From: Gerris lacustris
Lineage: Eukaryota; Arthropoda; Insecta; Hemiptera; Gerridae
NCBI GenBank assembly: GCA_951217055.1
Contig: OX578276.1
Coordinates: forward strand, 132,854,587-132,918,586
Direction: 5' to 3'
Length of the DNA: 64,000 nucleotides
A model generated the notes under the pieces. That model made no database searches. It saw nothing but the letters and a program-made list of their open reading frames with translations, and had not been told where the DNA came from. The position numbers and the translations under genes were made by a program. Positions 1-13,400 of this stretch are shown in pieces (within the stretch, counting starts at the first letter, position 1; the number at the start of each line of letters is the position of its first letter).

Positions 1-34
1 AACATTCCTAATTAGTATTTTACTACTTAGTATA

Positions 35-852
35 AAGGCGGAAATACACATGCTAGTTACTCGCTCAAAAACATACGAGTAGCTCGCAGAGGAGAGCTAC
101 TGGCATGTGTATACATCAAATAGCATGCGAGTAAAAAGCATGTGAGTAAATCGAACAAGGTTTGATTTTTGTCTTGCCAGTGGCACGAGTCGAGAGGAGG
201 GGGAACTGATAAGGCACGTGTAAACAGGCCTGCCAGCGCAAGGTTGCTAGTAGCTAGTACGAGTCTCCCTCAGACCTTTCAGTCTTCAGTTGCGTTCCTT
301 CCTTTCGTGGGTATCTGACTACAACTCATCAACTTTCTCCGGAAGGATTCGCAATTGATTCCTAAAACCATTGACATCCTCAAACCGCATTTCATTTAGT
401 AGCCGCTGACTCGCTCCATGTACCTAATTCCCTTCTAGCTATCCAATCTTTACCCACACTCTTCGTGTCTTTTTATTATTTTTCAAATGTTTTAAAACAC
501 ATTTCTTTGCAAGTAACAGAACAATCTGGTTAATTTCATTCCGCACCGATACATTCATAAGGTACATTGAAACAATTAATAAAACTATCACAATTAATTA
601 AATCAAATATAATTATTTAATTATTTATTCCGGCTAAAAGAAGGCTAGAAACGATTGCCTGTTTCAAAACTAGAATTGTGACTGGAATGTGTATTGTCAT
701 GTGCTAGCAGCTCGCACAAGACCGATCATCTGGATGATACTAGCATGCTGTTTCACTGGCAAATGTACACAGCGTCTGCAGCATGCCAGCTACTGACGTG
801 CTAGTAACTCGCCACTGGCATGCTTTTTTACTAGCATGTGTATTTCCGCCTT
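35..852. mobile_element. TIR transposon or MITE (818 bp) upstream of MtnB
   Basis: The two ends are inverted copies of one another: both outer ends read AAGGCGGAAATACACATGCT inward and continue with related subterminal repeats built on a CTAGTNACTCGC word. Several more copies of the CATGCTAGTA / ACTCGC word lie just inside both ends. No transposase reading frame is visible, so it is non-autonomous. I see no clear target-site duplication. It ends about 490 bp before the MtnB start codon, so it could lie in the gene's upstream region. Superfamily unassigned. Confidence 0.7.
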
Positions 853-1345
853 AACAGTTTGTGTGTGACAGACCTGACCCATGCTCTGCAGGGTTATAAA
901 TGTTTCCACTTTGATTTATTTATTTTAATTTGGCATTTAAAACAAGACATATTATTAAGAAATATTCAGCATACAAGCATTTTATTTATTTTTTAACATC
1001 TGAAAAATAATTAGTGTAATGTGTGTGAGTGTAAATTATTGTTGTAAAGTTTATGAGTATTGTGAGTTCATTTATTAATGTGGGCTCAACGTATGGTGCT
1101 TGATATGTTATGTCCTTGACTATCAGCTGTTTTATTATTCAAGATTAATTTGACATTGAACTAATTATAACAGTTTTAAACCTTCTTGTTGCTCTTATCA
1201 CAATATTATTTAATTTAGATAAGTTTTATTTGTTTGAGATAAGTACTATGATTAAAGGTCAAATTAACCTGTTGGACCTCATTAAGTAACTGTGTTTAGC
1301 CATAACAGAACTCTTTGGCCTTTGTTCCTCATTGTATAAGTAATA
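853..1345 (+). other. MtnB 5' flank; no clear promoter motif
   Basis: This is AT-rich sequence between the upstream TIR element and the MtnB ATG. It presumably holds the promoter and 5' UTR. I see no TATA or initiator motif that stands out from the AT background and no further exon. Confidence 0.3.
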
Positions 1346-1470
1346 ATGACCGATCCATTACAGAATTATGAAAATGACCACCCTAGGATATTGATTCCTA
1401 AGTTGCTCAAACAATTTTATTATCTTGGATGGGTTACTGGAACTGGTGGAGGCATTAGCATCAAATTAAA
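1346..1470 (+). CDS. mtnB: MtnB exon 1 (start codon)
   Basis: Encodes residues 1-41 and two bases of codon 42, including the GTGGGIS glycine-rich segment of the aldolase class II fold. The context before the ATG is TAATA. It ends at a good donor, AAA|GTAAGT. The following 5.2-kb intron contains a TA MITE, a 2.65-kb hAT and two tandem dispersed repeats. Confidence 0.93.
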
Positions 1471-4400
1471 GTAAGTTAAAGTAATTAAAGTATAAATTAA
1501 AGTAAAGTAGAAATTAAAATAGTAATTAAATTATAAATTAAAGTTAAGTAGAAATTAAAGTAAGTCTTCTATTTTTATAAAATAATTAATTTGAGTATTC
1601 TCGAGTTTTCTTGCTTTGTGATCTGCACATGACTGAAATTAATAATTAGCTAATCTTGGAAATAAATGCTTGGTAATTGTTAGCTTTCTTGATTTAACCT
1701 TTTCAAAGGCATTGAGATGAACTATTATAATTTCCACGTACTCTAAACTGTTTACAATCTATGATGTCGGGGCATTATACCTCATGAGGCCTAAACACAA
1801 TCTAAGACGTTAAAGCATTCCTTGTCATGAGGCCTACTCGAATCCTAGTATGTTTTGTATTCTTACCAAATCCCGTGGAACAATTCAATGTGCATTATAA
1901 CACCATTTACAGTATTCTCACAACAAGAATTAGTGCGTTGACAGCGCGGGAAAAACTAGCAAATGGGGTGACGAGCCAATGAGAGCTCGAGATTTTCCCG
2001 GACAAAAGGTCGGGCCAACTAGGCAAAGATAAATGTCTCTAGTGGAGGGGAGAGGCCCTCTGGATAACTGTATATGAAGGCTTCGTTGTGGCTTTATTTT
2101 TTCTCCCAGAGAGGTTGGTCAATCTGTGTGTCACTCCCGTGCTGTCAACGCACTAATTCTAGTTGTGAGAATACTGTAGTGAGTCTAGAGGAATCAGCTG
2201 AAGAAAAAGTTGATATTTTCAAAATAGCGGCAGATGTCTAAACGAAATTCAGTACTGGTTTGTCTTATAAAGAGGCATAATTGGTGTGAATTTATATATT
2301 TATATTTGCTGGCTCAGCAAAATGGATTAATGGAATCACAAATGTATAATTTTCTGAGCGGCACAACTACATCCAAGGACTGATTTTTATACTAAGTTTT
2401 AACTCTCTAGCTTAAAAACGGAGTTATGTGTGACACATACAGACAAACAGAACACACACAAACAGACAGACGATCAACTAATAACCACTCAAATCTTGAA
2501 AACACCCAATACAGAGATAATTCTGTTGAAATCTCGGTTTCAAATTTGTTTTTGGTAAAAACAATACTTTTCCTTTTTAGTGTTAGGAAAAGTAAAAATT
2601 GCTTCTTCCCAGTGTCGGACTGGCAGCTTTTTGGGCCCTCGGCAAAATTTAGCTGTGGGCCCCCTCCCATGTTTTAATTTTTATACTGAATATACATTAT
2701 AGTAATTTTGTAGAGTATTAATTATTAAATATTAACTATGACGTCAAATACCCTGCTTAGGCCACAATGCTGTTTTTTTTTAGAAGAGGGAATTTTTATA
2801 TTATTTTATTTAATGTATAAGAATCTAATCTTAAAACATTATTTTACAACATAATGCCAAGGTATAATAAACGAAAAATTAAACTTTCTTCGAAGAAAAT
2901 TACTTTCAAGAGGCATTAAAGTAGGCTTACATAATTCAGTGACACTGACAGTGGCTGAAATAGATATTTTAAACATTTTCTTCATATTGTTAAAATATGA
3001 TTCGAACGGGATAACCAAAATCGAATCATTAGTTTTTTCGTAAGTTCGTCTCATGTACATGTAATTTCATCTATTTCACGTTTGTTAATATTTTTTGATT
3101 TAAGTGTCTTTCGCAGTTCATTAGCATTAAATAACATTCCAGGACGAGAGAATACCTTAGGCCGATTGAGAAAATAGGTTTTCCTAACAACGTTAGGATT
3201 AATTCTACACAAAGACACAACCTAAGTCACTAGGTCATTGTCACTTGACCCTTCATCATCATGAACAAGATCTTCTATACATTCTCTTTCCAGGGAGAGC
3301 TTGGAAACATCATACTGGCGGCAAACTGCTTCAGCTCAATAATAAAGATCTGATATTTGGACACTGTTGGTTAACGAAGTTGTAAACCAAAACCGTTAAC
3401 GAAAATTCATTTCGGGTGACCTTTTTTCAAAAATATTTGAGCGCAAAAATAGCACAATCATTTAATAAATCCTAATTTAGAACAAACCGTTCTTCAATGC
3501 TTCTCATATTAAAGTCCAAAATGTTAAAATACAATGCCTTTAATTTCTGGATAGTAGTAACAAAGCGTGAATCACCTCATCCTGAGCATGTTCTCCTGGC
3601 ATTACCTTTTTTCAGAAACAGGTGAAGTTACTAAGAATAAATCCAAAATGATAAAAGCAGTAAGTAAATAAATTTTTAAATTTAATCCATCGGCTAATGA
3701 GTGTTCGAACTGTGATCTTGGTTTTGCAACCAAAGTTTCCTTATGGAATATCAAATAGTACATGAAACAGATTTAGCAACTTTCGAGGATGGTTGGTGCA
3801 GTCAAAATCTTCAATAAATGCTTTTTGCCTGCATCACCATCTATTAGTGCCAATTTTTTTATTTTTTTTCTATATTTTTCTTTTATTGGTCTGACTGAGG
3901 AAACAAGCCGTTTCCTCTTTCACACCACATACGTTTTCCGCCTTGAGACACTTTAGTATAGAATCACAACCATCAGATGGAAAACATGTGCCATTCAGTG
4001 GGCGTTCGAGTATATCGTATTCGGGTTTTCTTTCTTCAGATGAGCTTCCCATTATAAGAATAACAACCCTTCATGTCGACAGATCCATCAAAAGAACAAG
4101 CTGCTACATTTGTTAAAGAGATTCCATATTTCGTTAAATCTAGTTTAATTTTTTGTGGCCTAAAATGTTAGGCCACTTGGACTCTCGTACGCAAGTCAAG
4201 GAGTCTCTCATACACCTTTCCTGGCTCTATTTATCGAGAGGCAATGTTCAGCTGATAGAATAACTTGCCTCTTCTTTTCCTCGAGAAGCCAACCCTTGCT
4301 TTCCAGTGAAGAGGTGTCATATCAATCGGATGCAGTCATCAATAGGACCTGTCTTCTAGTTTCAATTTATTTCTGAATATATTTGGCTTAAGATTTGCTG

Positions 4401-7400
4401 CTGTTAAGAAGAGATTCAGTGCCACCAGCGCCGGCGCTTCGCTAGGCGGCCGCCAAACTGAGGGGGCGGCCAACCCCGCTCTCTAGATAGTGCTAGTATG
4501 TAATATAATATTAATTAGTTTTTAATCATAACCAACTGCGATTACAATTTTTTTTTTTATACTCATTAATTCGAGATCTTATAGACGTGAATTGGATCTA
4601 TAAGTATGTAACCGATCTATTAATCAATTTTGAGAGTATCTTTTTTTCAATTCCATATTCCATAATTAGGGGGCCCGAGTCGCGTAGGGTCGTTTTTTTT
4701 TAATTTGGATGACGGGGCCATTTGATATTTGAGTTTATAAAATACGCTAGTGGAAATACACTTTAGATTCGGATGAACTAGACCTAGACTGTTGATTAAT
4801 TTTATCGATAGACTGTATAGCAATCGCAAGAAGCAACGAATCGTTCAGGAACCAACCAGATACTGTCACTACAGATAATGCCTACTCTACTGCCTAGACT
4901 CTAGACAGACGACAGTCGGCCACTCATTATTTATAAGTTGCAACAGGAACGCTGGAACGGGAAACAGTTCACATCAAACGCACTGTCTTTCTATCAAACT
5001 ATCGATATCTCACACACTACGTCACTTCCATTTCTATCCATGTTCTAGTTTCATTTCATTTATTCATTACTGTACGAAGATGGTTTTGGCAATGTATTTA
5101 CTTTGATATTTATGCTTATTGATTATTTATTTCAATTAAATAAATATTACAGTATTTGAGTAAAATATTTAAAAACGATGATTTTTTTAACTTTGTGGGC
5201 CTTATTGGGCCCCTTGAACTCGTGGGCCCTCGGCAAATGCCGACCTGGCCAGTCCGACACTGCTTCTTCCTTCTATGTCTCTTAGCTTATAGGTTTGAAC
5301 AAGCATTAGTTTGTTTTATTTTTAATATTATTATTTTGCTTCCGAGCTTACCGAAGGTAACGGAAGCGTTGTGTTCACTTTTGAGAACGAAAAACTTTTA
5401 TGCCTCCGATTTTAAAAATTCCAAGACAGAAATCTTTTTCAGACATCAGGGAACATTTTTAGTTCCGTGTCTGTCTGTCTGTCTGTCTGTCGGTCTGTGT
5501 GTCCGCGAATTATGAAATGTGCGACAATAACTTGAGTAAATGTCAACCGATTTTGATGAAATTTGGTAGACATGTTCATTTTAACAATGCCGAGGACGAG
5601 TTCGTTGGACGTTATCCGTCCAAGCGTTCACGAGCAACGCTCGTGTAAACGTGAACTTCAAATTTAAAATTTGAATTTTAGGTCGGGAAGAAAATCTAAC
5701 TTCATCTATTGAATGAGACAAACATTTTTTTCAAATACAATTTTTTAGTAAAACCAACAGCGACACTGTTATGAAGTGTTAAAGATCGCTAACACTATTA
5801 ATAGTTTTTACACAATTAACAATATAACAATAAAGTAATATAACAATAATTTTAATGTTAATATAACAATAATGTACATGATAGGATGCGAGGAAGCTAT
5901 GTGCCACAGTAATTGGCAGTCTATTTATTTTATGTTTAATTTGAATTCCTAATTTCTTCTGTTAATCATACCCTTTTGCAATGCAGCTGAGCTAAGGTAT
6001 ATAAGATAAAGATTAGTCAATGTCATTTAGTTATTTTGCTTCCGAGCTTACCGAAGGTAACGGAAGCATTGTGTTCACTTTTGAGAACGAAAAACTTTTA
6101 TGCCTCCGATTTTAAAAATTCCAAGACAGAAATCCGTTTCAGACATCCATTTTTGGTCTCGTGTCTGTCTGTAGGTCTGTGTGTCCGCGAATTATGAAAC
6201 GTGCGACGATAACTTGAGTAAATGTCAACCAATGTTGATAAAATTTGGTAGACATGTTCATTTTACCTAAGCACAGGACGAGTTCGTTGGACAACGTTAT
6301 CCGTCCAAGCGTTCCAGAGTAACGCTCGCGTAAACGTGAACTTCAAATATAAAATTGGAATTTTAGGTCGGGAAAAAAAATCTAACTTCATCTATTCAAT
6401 GAGACAAACATTTTTTTCAAATACAATTTTTTAGTAAAACCAACAGCGACACCGCTATAAAGTGTTAAAGATCACTAAAACTATTAATAACTTTTACACA
6501 ATAAACAATACAACAATAAAGTAGTACAACAATAATTTTAATGTTAATATAACAATAAAAATAAAGTGCATGATAGGATGCGAGGAAGCTATGTGCCACA
6601 CTAATTGGCAGTCTATTTACTTTATATTACCTAAATGTAATTATTTTATTGCTTTTTATTACAGTTCTGAGATCTACATTGCTCCCTCAGGAGTTCAGAA
6701 AGAGTTAATAGAACCTGAAGATCTATTTGTCCAAGATATATTTGGAACAGACCTTAAGTTACCTCCTCCAGAGAAATGTCTTAAGAAGAGTCAGTGTACA
6801 CCTCTCTTTATGGTAGCATATAAATGTGAGTATTGCATGGACATGCATTTTTTTTCTTATAATGATAAATGAATTAATGGACTACTTGAACTGGCCAAAT
6901 AGTGGTGCAACATAGTCAATTAAGTGGTTAGTGAAGGGCTATCAACAAAGGCAAAAACAAGGAGAGTATTTTTACTCATTGTCCAAGACGATATATATAT
7001 TTTTACAATTCGGTGTACAGATTAACCATCAGTTTCTTGTGCATGTAGCAGTACCAGTCAGCCTTTATTAGCATTTAGCTGCTAACGGTAGAAGTACCTT
7101 CAGGTGTGTACATGTTGCTCTGATAATGTGACAACATGGAGATCTTGATCAACATTGGTCTTTGTAGGAGTGAGAAAGAAATGTGCTAGATAACATCAAC
7201 TAGTTTTTACTTTTCCTTACCTAAAAGGAAAAGTATTGTTTTTACCCAAAATAAAATCTGAAACTGTGATTTCAACAGAATTATCCGTCTTGGGTGCTTT
7301 CAAGATGATTTTGAGTGGTTTTTAACTAGATGTCTGTCTATCTGTCTTTAAAAAATATCTAGGGACGGTTCTTCAGACTTAATTCCTATTTATATTTACT

Positions 7401-10400
7401 TTGATTATTATATATGTAGTATTTATTATAATTATTTTATTTTGGTGTTTAAGATAGAAAAGCTGAATCTGTGATACACTCGCACTCTAAGGCTTCAATG
7501 CTTGTCACACTAATGGTTGATGGACCTGAATTTCGAATCAGCCATTTAGAGATGATAAAGGTAACTTTCTTTTTAGTTATTAATTTGTTTGTATATTTAT
7601 CATCATTAGTAATAAGGTAAAACTAGGATAACTAAAAGTTGCAGTTATTTGTGATTATGACCCTTGTTTGAGTTTTGAGCACTCCAAAAGTAAGGCAGTC
7701 TTGCTCATATGCATGCATAAAGATTATCTCTTTTTTTGTTTTATTTTGCTGCCAAGCCTACTACTGAAGGTAAAGGAAGCTATGTGATCGTTCTGAAAAA
7801 CGAAAATGTTTTATGCCTCCGATTTCAAAAATTTCAGACATCAGAGAACATTTTTGGTTCGGTGTCTGTCTGTTGCTGAATTTTTGCTTACTAACATACC
7901 TTAAAAACTACTTGACCGATTTTAATGAAATTTGGATGGTAGGTTATAATTAGCCCATTGTTTTTGTCCTATATAAGTTTCAACCTTCTACACCTATTTC
8001 TTTCTCATCCACATGAGTACAAAGATACATTTATTTACACCAATATCTTCAAAAAAGTACTCATTTGATTTTTATGAAATTTGGATGGTTTGTCGAAAGT
8101 AGTCCCCAGATAGCCCCAGATTAATTTCAAACATCTGGGCTCTTCAAATTTTGCTAAATTGATACTTTAATTCATTTAAAAAAAAAAAAAAATGTGAATA
8201 AAAAACACTTTAGTATATATATGTTTTTTTGGGTCTATAGGGTTTTTATATGTATAATTTTTTAAACCCTAAAAAATTATACATAAAAAAACTCTATAGA
8301 CCCAAAAACTTATAAATACTATAGTGTTTTTTATTCACAAATAAAATTTTGAAAAAAAGGTAAGAAGATTAAATCAAAATAATTTTGACAGATTTATAAA
8401 CAGGGGAAAATTAAATAAATTTGACAATAATAGGTTGAAAAAGCATCAAATAGGACACGAAGAAGCGATGTGCCACACTAATAGGCTGACTTTTATTAAA
8501 TACTATAAGAACAACCTAACTTTTATTTAATTTTAATTGAGCTTACTTATTTAATAGAAATTGTATTTCCATAAATGTCCTTTGAAGATATACTTTATGA
8601 AGTACTAATGTAAAAAGCTTAAATATTTAATGAACTATTGTGCAAATACTGTTTATAGATTTAGTTTCAGAGGTATCCTTCTTAAGTGATTATTAAATTT
8701 TATTTTTGATAATTTTTATCTCTAGACCTACATTTTTGTATTTCTGGTTACAGGGTATAAGAAATGAGACACTGAACAGGAATTATTCCTACGATGAAGA
8801 GCTTGTGGTGCCTATAATTGAGAATACTTGTAGAGAAGAAGATCTTACTGAAAATCTAACTAAGGCTATATTTGCTTACCCTCAAACTACAGCAGTACTT
8901 GTAAGGAGACATGGATTCTACGTCTGGGGCACCTCCTGGCAATCAGCTAAAACTCAGTAAGTATTTAATACTAGTAATTTACTCAAAACTTTTCTTTTCA
9001 TGTTTAAGGGTATAACAAAGAGTTCTTTACAACCATAGAGTCAAAATGTGTTATACCAGATTATAGTAAATTAGTAAAAGTTTTCTAGTTAAAAAATCGG
9101 TAAGATAAACCAGACAAAATTTTCTCATTTAGATATTGATACTGCATTTAAATTCCATAATAACTCATATAATTTATTCATTTTTAAAGTTTTTTTTGGG
9201 GGGGGGGGGGGGATTTAGCCTCCCAAGAGCTAAATGCATTTTCCTATTTTGCCTCGGGGTATGATTTTTCTGAACCTGTATGCCAAATTGCTTTAAAATT
9301 GGCCTATTAGTTTATACTCCATTTAGTCCACGAAAGTAAGGAATAATAGGGTAAATAATTTATAAAGTTTTGAAACTTTGTGAAAACACTCTTAAGGGGT
9401 GTAGTAGTAAGAAACACTAAGGTTCCCCCCTCTTGGGGGGGACGTCCCCCCTCCCTTAAGTTCGATTTTTTTTTTTTCAGTTTATATGCAATATGGCTTA
9501 TTTTTTGAAGAGAAGTGTTATTACCAAAAATATTTTTCACACAATTCTGCACAAAAAAGGTCTTATGCATGTTTGAAGTGAGACTATCCGTTTTTTCGAG
9601 ATTTTGTTGTATGAAAATGATAAACAATTCATTTTGTGAACCAACATATTCTAAAAACAACTCTTCCGATTTTAATGAAATTTAGATAATAGGTCATAAC
9701 TAGCCCATTGTTGATCCCATATAAGTTTCAACCTTCTGCGCCCATTTTTTATCTTCCACATGCGCACAAACATACATTTATTGACACCTATATCTTCAAA
9801 AATAATCAACTGATTATTATGAAATTTGGAGGGTTTGTCGAAAGTAGCCCGCAGATAGCCCCAAATTAATTTCAACTGTCTGCACTCCTTACATTTGCTA
9901 AATTGGTTCCCTGTCTGTCGATCAATTTTTGTCTGCCAATAATGAATTAAAGTATCAAGACGGAAGACTTGTTTATAAAATATGTTGGTTTGCAAAATGG
10001 ATTGTTTATCTCCTTTTTTGTGTATGTGAAAAATATTTTTGGTAATAACACTTCTCTTCAAAAAATTTACTGTGTATAAACTGAAAAAGAGTAAATTTCA
10101 AACTTTAAGGATGGGGGAGGGGGGACGCGCCCTCCCAAGAGGGGGGAACTTTACTGTTTCTTAATACTAAAACCCTTAAGAGTGTTTTCACAAAGTTTCA
10201 AAACTTTATAAATTATTTTCCTCCATATTATGCTGTTTTTTCTACTAATTTGCCTGGACTAATTTGTTTGCACAGACAACAGACTGAAATTTAAAAAAAC
10301 AAAAAACACTTTTTTGGACTTAAGGGGACCCCAAAATGTGTAAATTCATCACAATCAAATTTTTGCCCCATCACAATATTTTCTCTTCACATATGCTAAA

Positions 10401-13400
10401 TATATGAGAAAGTAAAAATGTTTGGGGTCACGTCAATTATCGTATGTTATTGATCAATTACCACTTTTATGTTAATACTAACGTTGAAACATAATAATAA
10501 TAAAACATAAATTTTAATTTTATCATCCAATAGCCACATTCTTTCTTCTAAGGTGAATCCCCAGAATACCATATGGCCATAATCCAGAATTATTTAACCT
10601 GTAATTTTTAGAACACATTTATCACGGAGTTTAGATAAGAATATTAGGGTGTACACCTGGGGATTCATAGGAGCCGGTTTCATTTAAACGTGTCTTTCTC
10701 CCTCCTTTTTTTTGTATATTAATTATTTTTCAAGGTATGGATTGTCCTAATTTTGACTCTCTTAGTGACAGATTTATAATTACATATGAGTAGTTATTCT
10801 ACAAAAAGTTGGTATGAATATCAGTTTTGTGCAATCTCCGCTTTCATTAATGGAGTAATTTTTGTGAGAGTGATACTACAAATGTTTAAAACAATTTTTT
10901 TTTTTTTAGTATAAAAAAGGTCAAAAACAAATGACACTATTTGAACTCAAATCTAGAGCCTGCATCTTTTTAGGTATTCATTTAACATTAATATATCTGA
11001 CCAAAAACCACTTGTGTGGTAAAAAAAACACCCCGCCAAGTCTGTGGTCCAAAAAAGTTGTGAAATTAACTTCCTGTCCCGCCAAGTGATGTTGGCACTT
11101 TCTCCTGACCCAACACTGTCAACTTAGATACTTATCAGCTTCTTCTCCTTGGCGATGTGCCTTGCCATTTCCAGAAACTGGAATTTTAATATTCTTCAAA
11201 CACCAATACAATTTCTTGTTTTACCTTCACGTTTGCCACATGAGGTTTGTGTGGAAAGATAGTTGTTTACCTCAGTCTTAGTTCTAGACAACTAGATCTA
11301 ATATATGCAGGCGCATATTGGAGAGGAAAGCCTTTTAACAGTGTTGTTAAAAGTGGCATCAATGATGCCACAATGATCATTGCTGTAAATCTTTCCCATT
11401 ATCAAAAAGCAAATAAAATAAAAGAAAGTAATATACTAAATTAAGCTTTCAAGGAATGACCCCATGCAACTACTACTTTCTTTGCAGAGGATGCGTGGAA
11501 TACAACCAGTTAATTTTGGGTAGTACTGCAGGCACACCACCAAGGAGAAGAAGCTGATAAGTATCTAAGTTGACAGTGTTGGGTCAGAAGAAAGTGCCAA
11601 CATCACTTGGCGGGACAGAAAGTTGATTTCACAACTTTTTGGACCACAGACTTGGCGGGGTGTTTTTTTTTTACCACACAAGTGGTTTTTGGTCAGATTT
11701 CATGACTTTTTGTACGGTTCCTAAGGAAGGATTCTCTAAACTGATTATTCCTACACATTAGAGTCAAATAAAAGAGAAGTTAAGAGCTTGACAAGGTCTA
11801 TGGAGATTAGAGAACTACGAGACCTGTGACATTGAAAGAACTTACCATTCTGATAATAGAAGCATAGAAAACATATAAAAAAAAAAAATAATAGTAATAA
11901 TAATAAAATAATAATAAATAATAATAATAAAATAAAATAAAATTATAGAAAACAGAAATATGTATTAATAAACAAATTACTCCTCCTTAAACTCAAGGGA
12001 GTAAAGTTGAACTAAACCTATAATACTAAGTTGAAAAGGTTTAAAAGATGAACTCGTAAATAGAAGTAATTCAAACGTCATGTGACAAGCACGAAACTAC
12101 TACACTACACATTGGTGTACCTCTGTATAATTGTCAGGCTCACCACTTCGTATGACGCTTACTTGGTTTCTACCCATTTTAGACTGTTCGCTAATCGCTA
12201 GCTTGGTTTCTCGCTCGACATTCAGCGTAGGAATGAGTTGAGGGGTTGTAACGGAGGGGAATGCACTAGTGCCCTAAAAGAATACAAAAAGCCCTAATTC
12301 ATTAAAATCGGTTCAGTAGTTAAGGCTGTAGGTGCATCAACGTTAAAGTGAAGGAAGAATAAGAATAAGAAGTCATCAAAACTACTATTTTCAAACCTAT
12401 TTTTCTCTACTTCTACTTGACCGATTTCGACTCTTTTTTTTTAATCTTGATCTACAGGACACGGCCTTCAAAGATATTAAAAAAATATTCAGGTAGCTTG
12501 TACGTATTCCACGCTGCAGACCCTCAAAAACCCTAGTTTGTCACCTACAGTATATATACACTGGCAGCTTTTGTGAAATTTTGTCTTTTTGACTTGGCGG
12601 GGCGGAACGCTGCTGCGTTCCTAAATAAAGTTAATGTTCTCTAAATTCAAGACAATGCATTTTCCTCTTATTTTTTTTAACATTAATATATAATATATAA
12701 AGTTAATGGTCTCTTAATTAAAGATAATGCATTTTCATCTTAATTTTTAATACAAAAACTAAGAGGCAAATTGAATGGTAAGGATATTTTCAAACCAAAT
12801 TACAGCAGAAAATGTTGAATATAAACCTAATAATTAATATTTTCACTTATTTATTGTATTATTCATTGCTTATTCTTATAAGTGGAATAAAGTTCTCCAA
12901 CAACTTACTGATACCGACTAATCTAAAGTTAAAACTGTAGACTGATTTCAACTCCTATTATTGGTTTTTGACTGTTAAATTATTTAAAAAAATAAAATGT
13001 TACAATGTGAATTCTAAGGAGAGATGAAAATAAGAATCTCCAAAACCAATTACACTGACAACATAAACATTCAATAAACACACAAATTAACATTCAAATT
13101 CGAAAATTAGATTCTATTTATGCCATACACAACCTCTATTAAAGGATTTTCCCATCAGACATTTTCATTTATATCCAAAATGTATCAAAGTTACATCTCT
13201 GGAACAAGTTTAACTATAAGATTAACATTTTTTAGGTAGGTTCCTCTTTGTTTCTAGGCTTTTAATAAAAATATTTTAGTCCCCTATCTTAAATGTAGAT
13301 GGTGGCTTATTACATGCAAATGTTGACATGACTATTTTTCCTAAACCAATCACACTAGAACCTTAAAATTTTTAAGTTAGCCCTCTTCTGTGACAGAACA

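Noticed and set aside
2407..2677. Overlapping 83-87-codon ORFs
   Set aside because: They span the border of a dispersed repeat and a hAT end.
9307..10061. 117- and 129-codon minus-strand ORFs
   Set aside because: They come from the arms and loop of the fold-back repeat and match each other only as repeat sequence.
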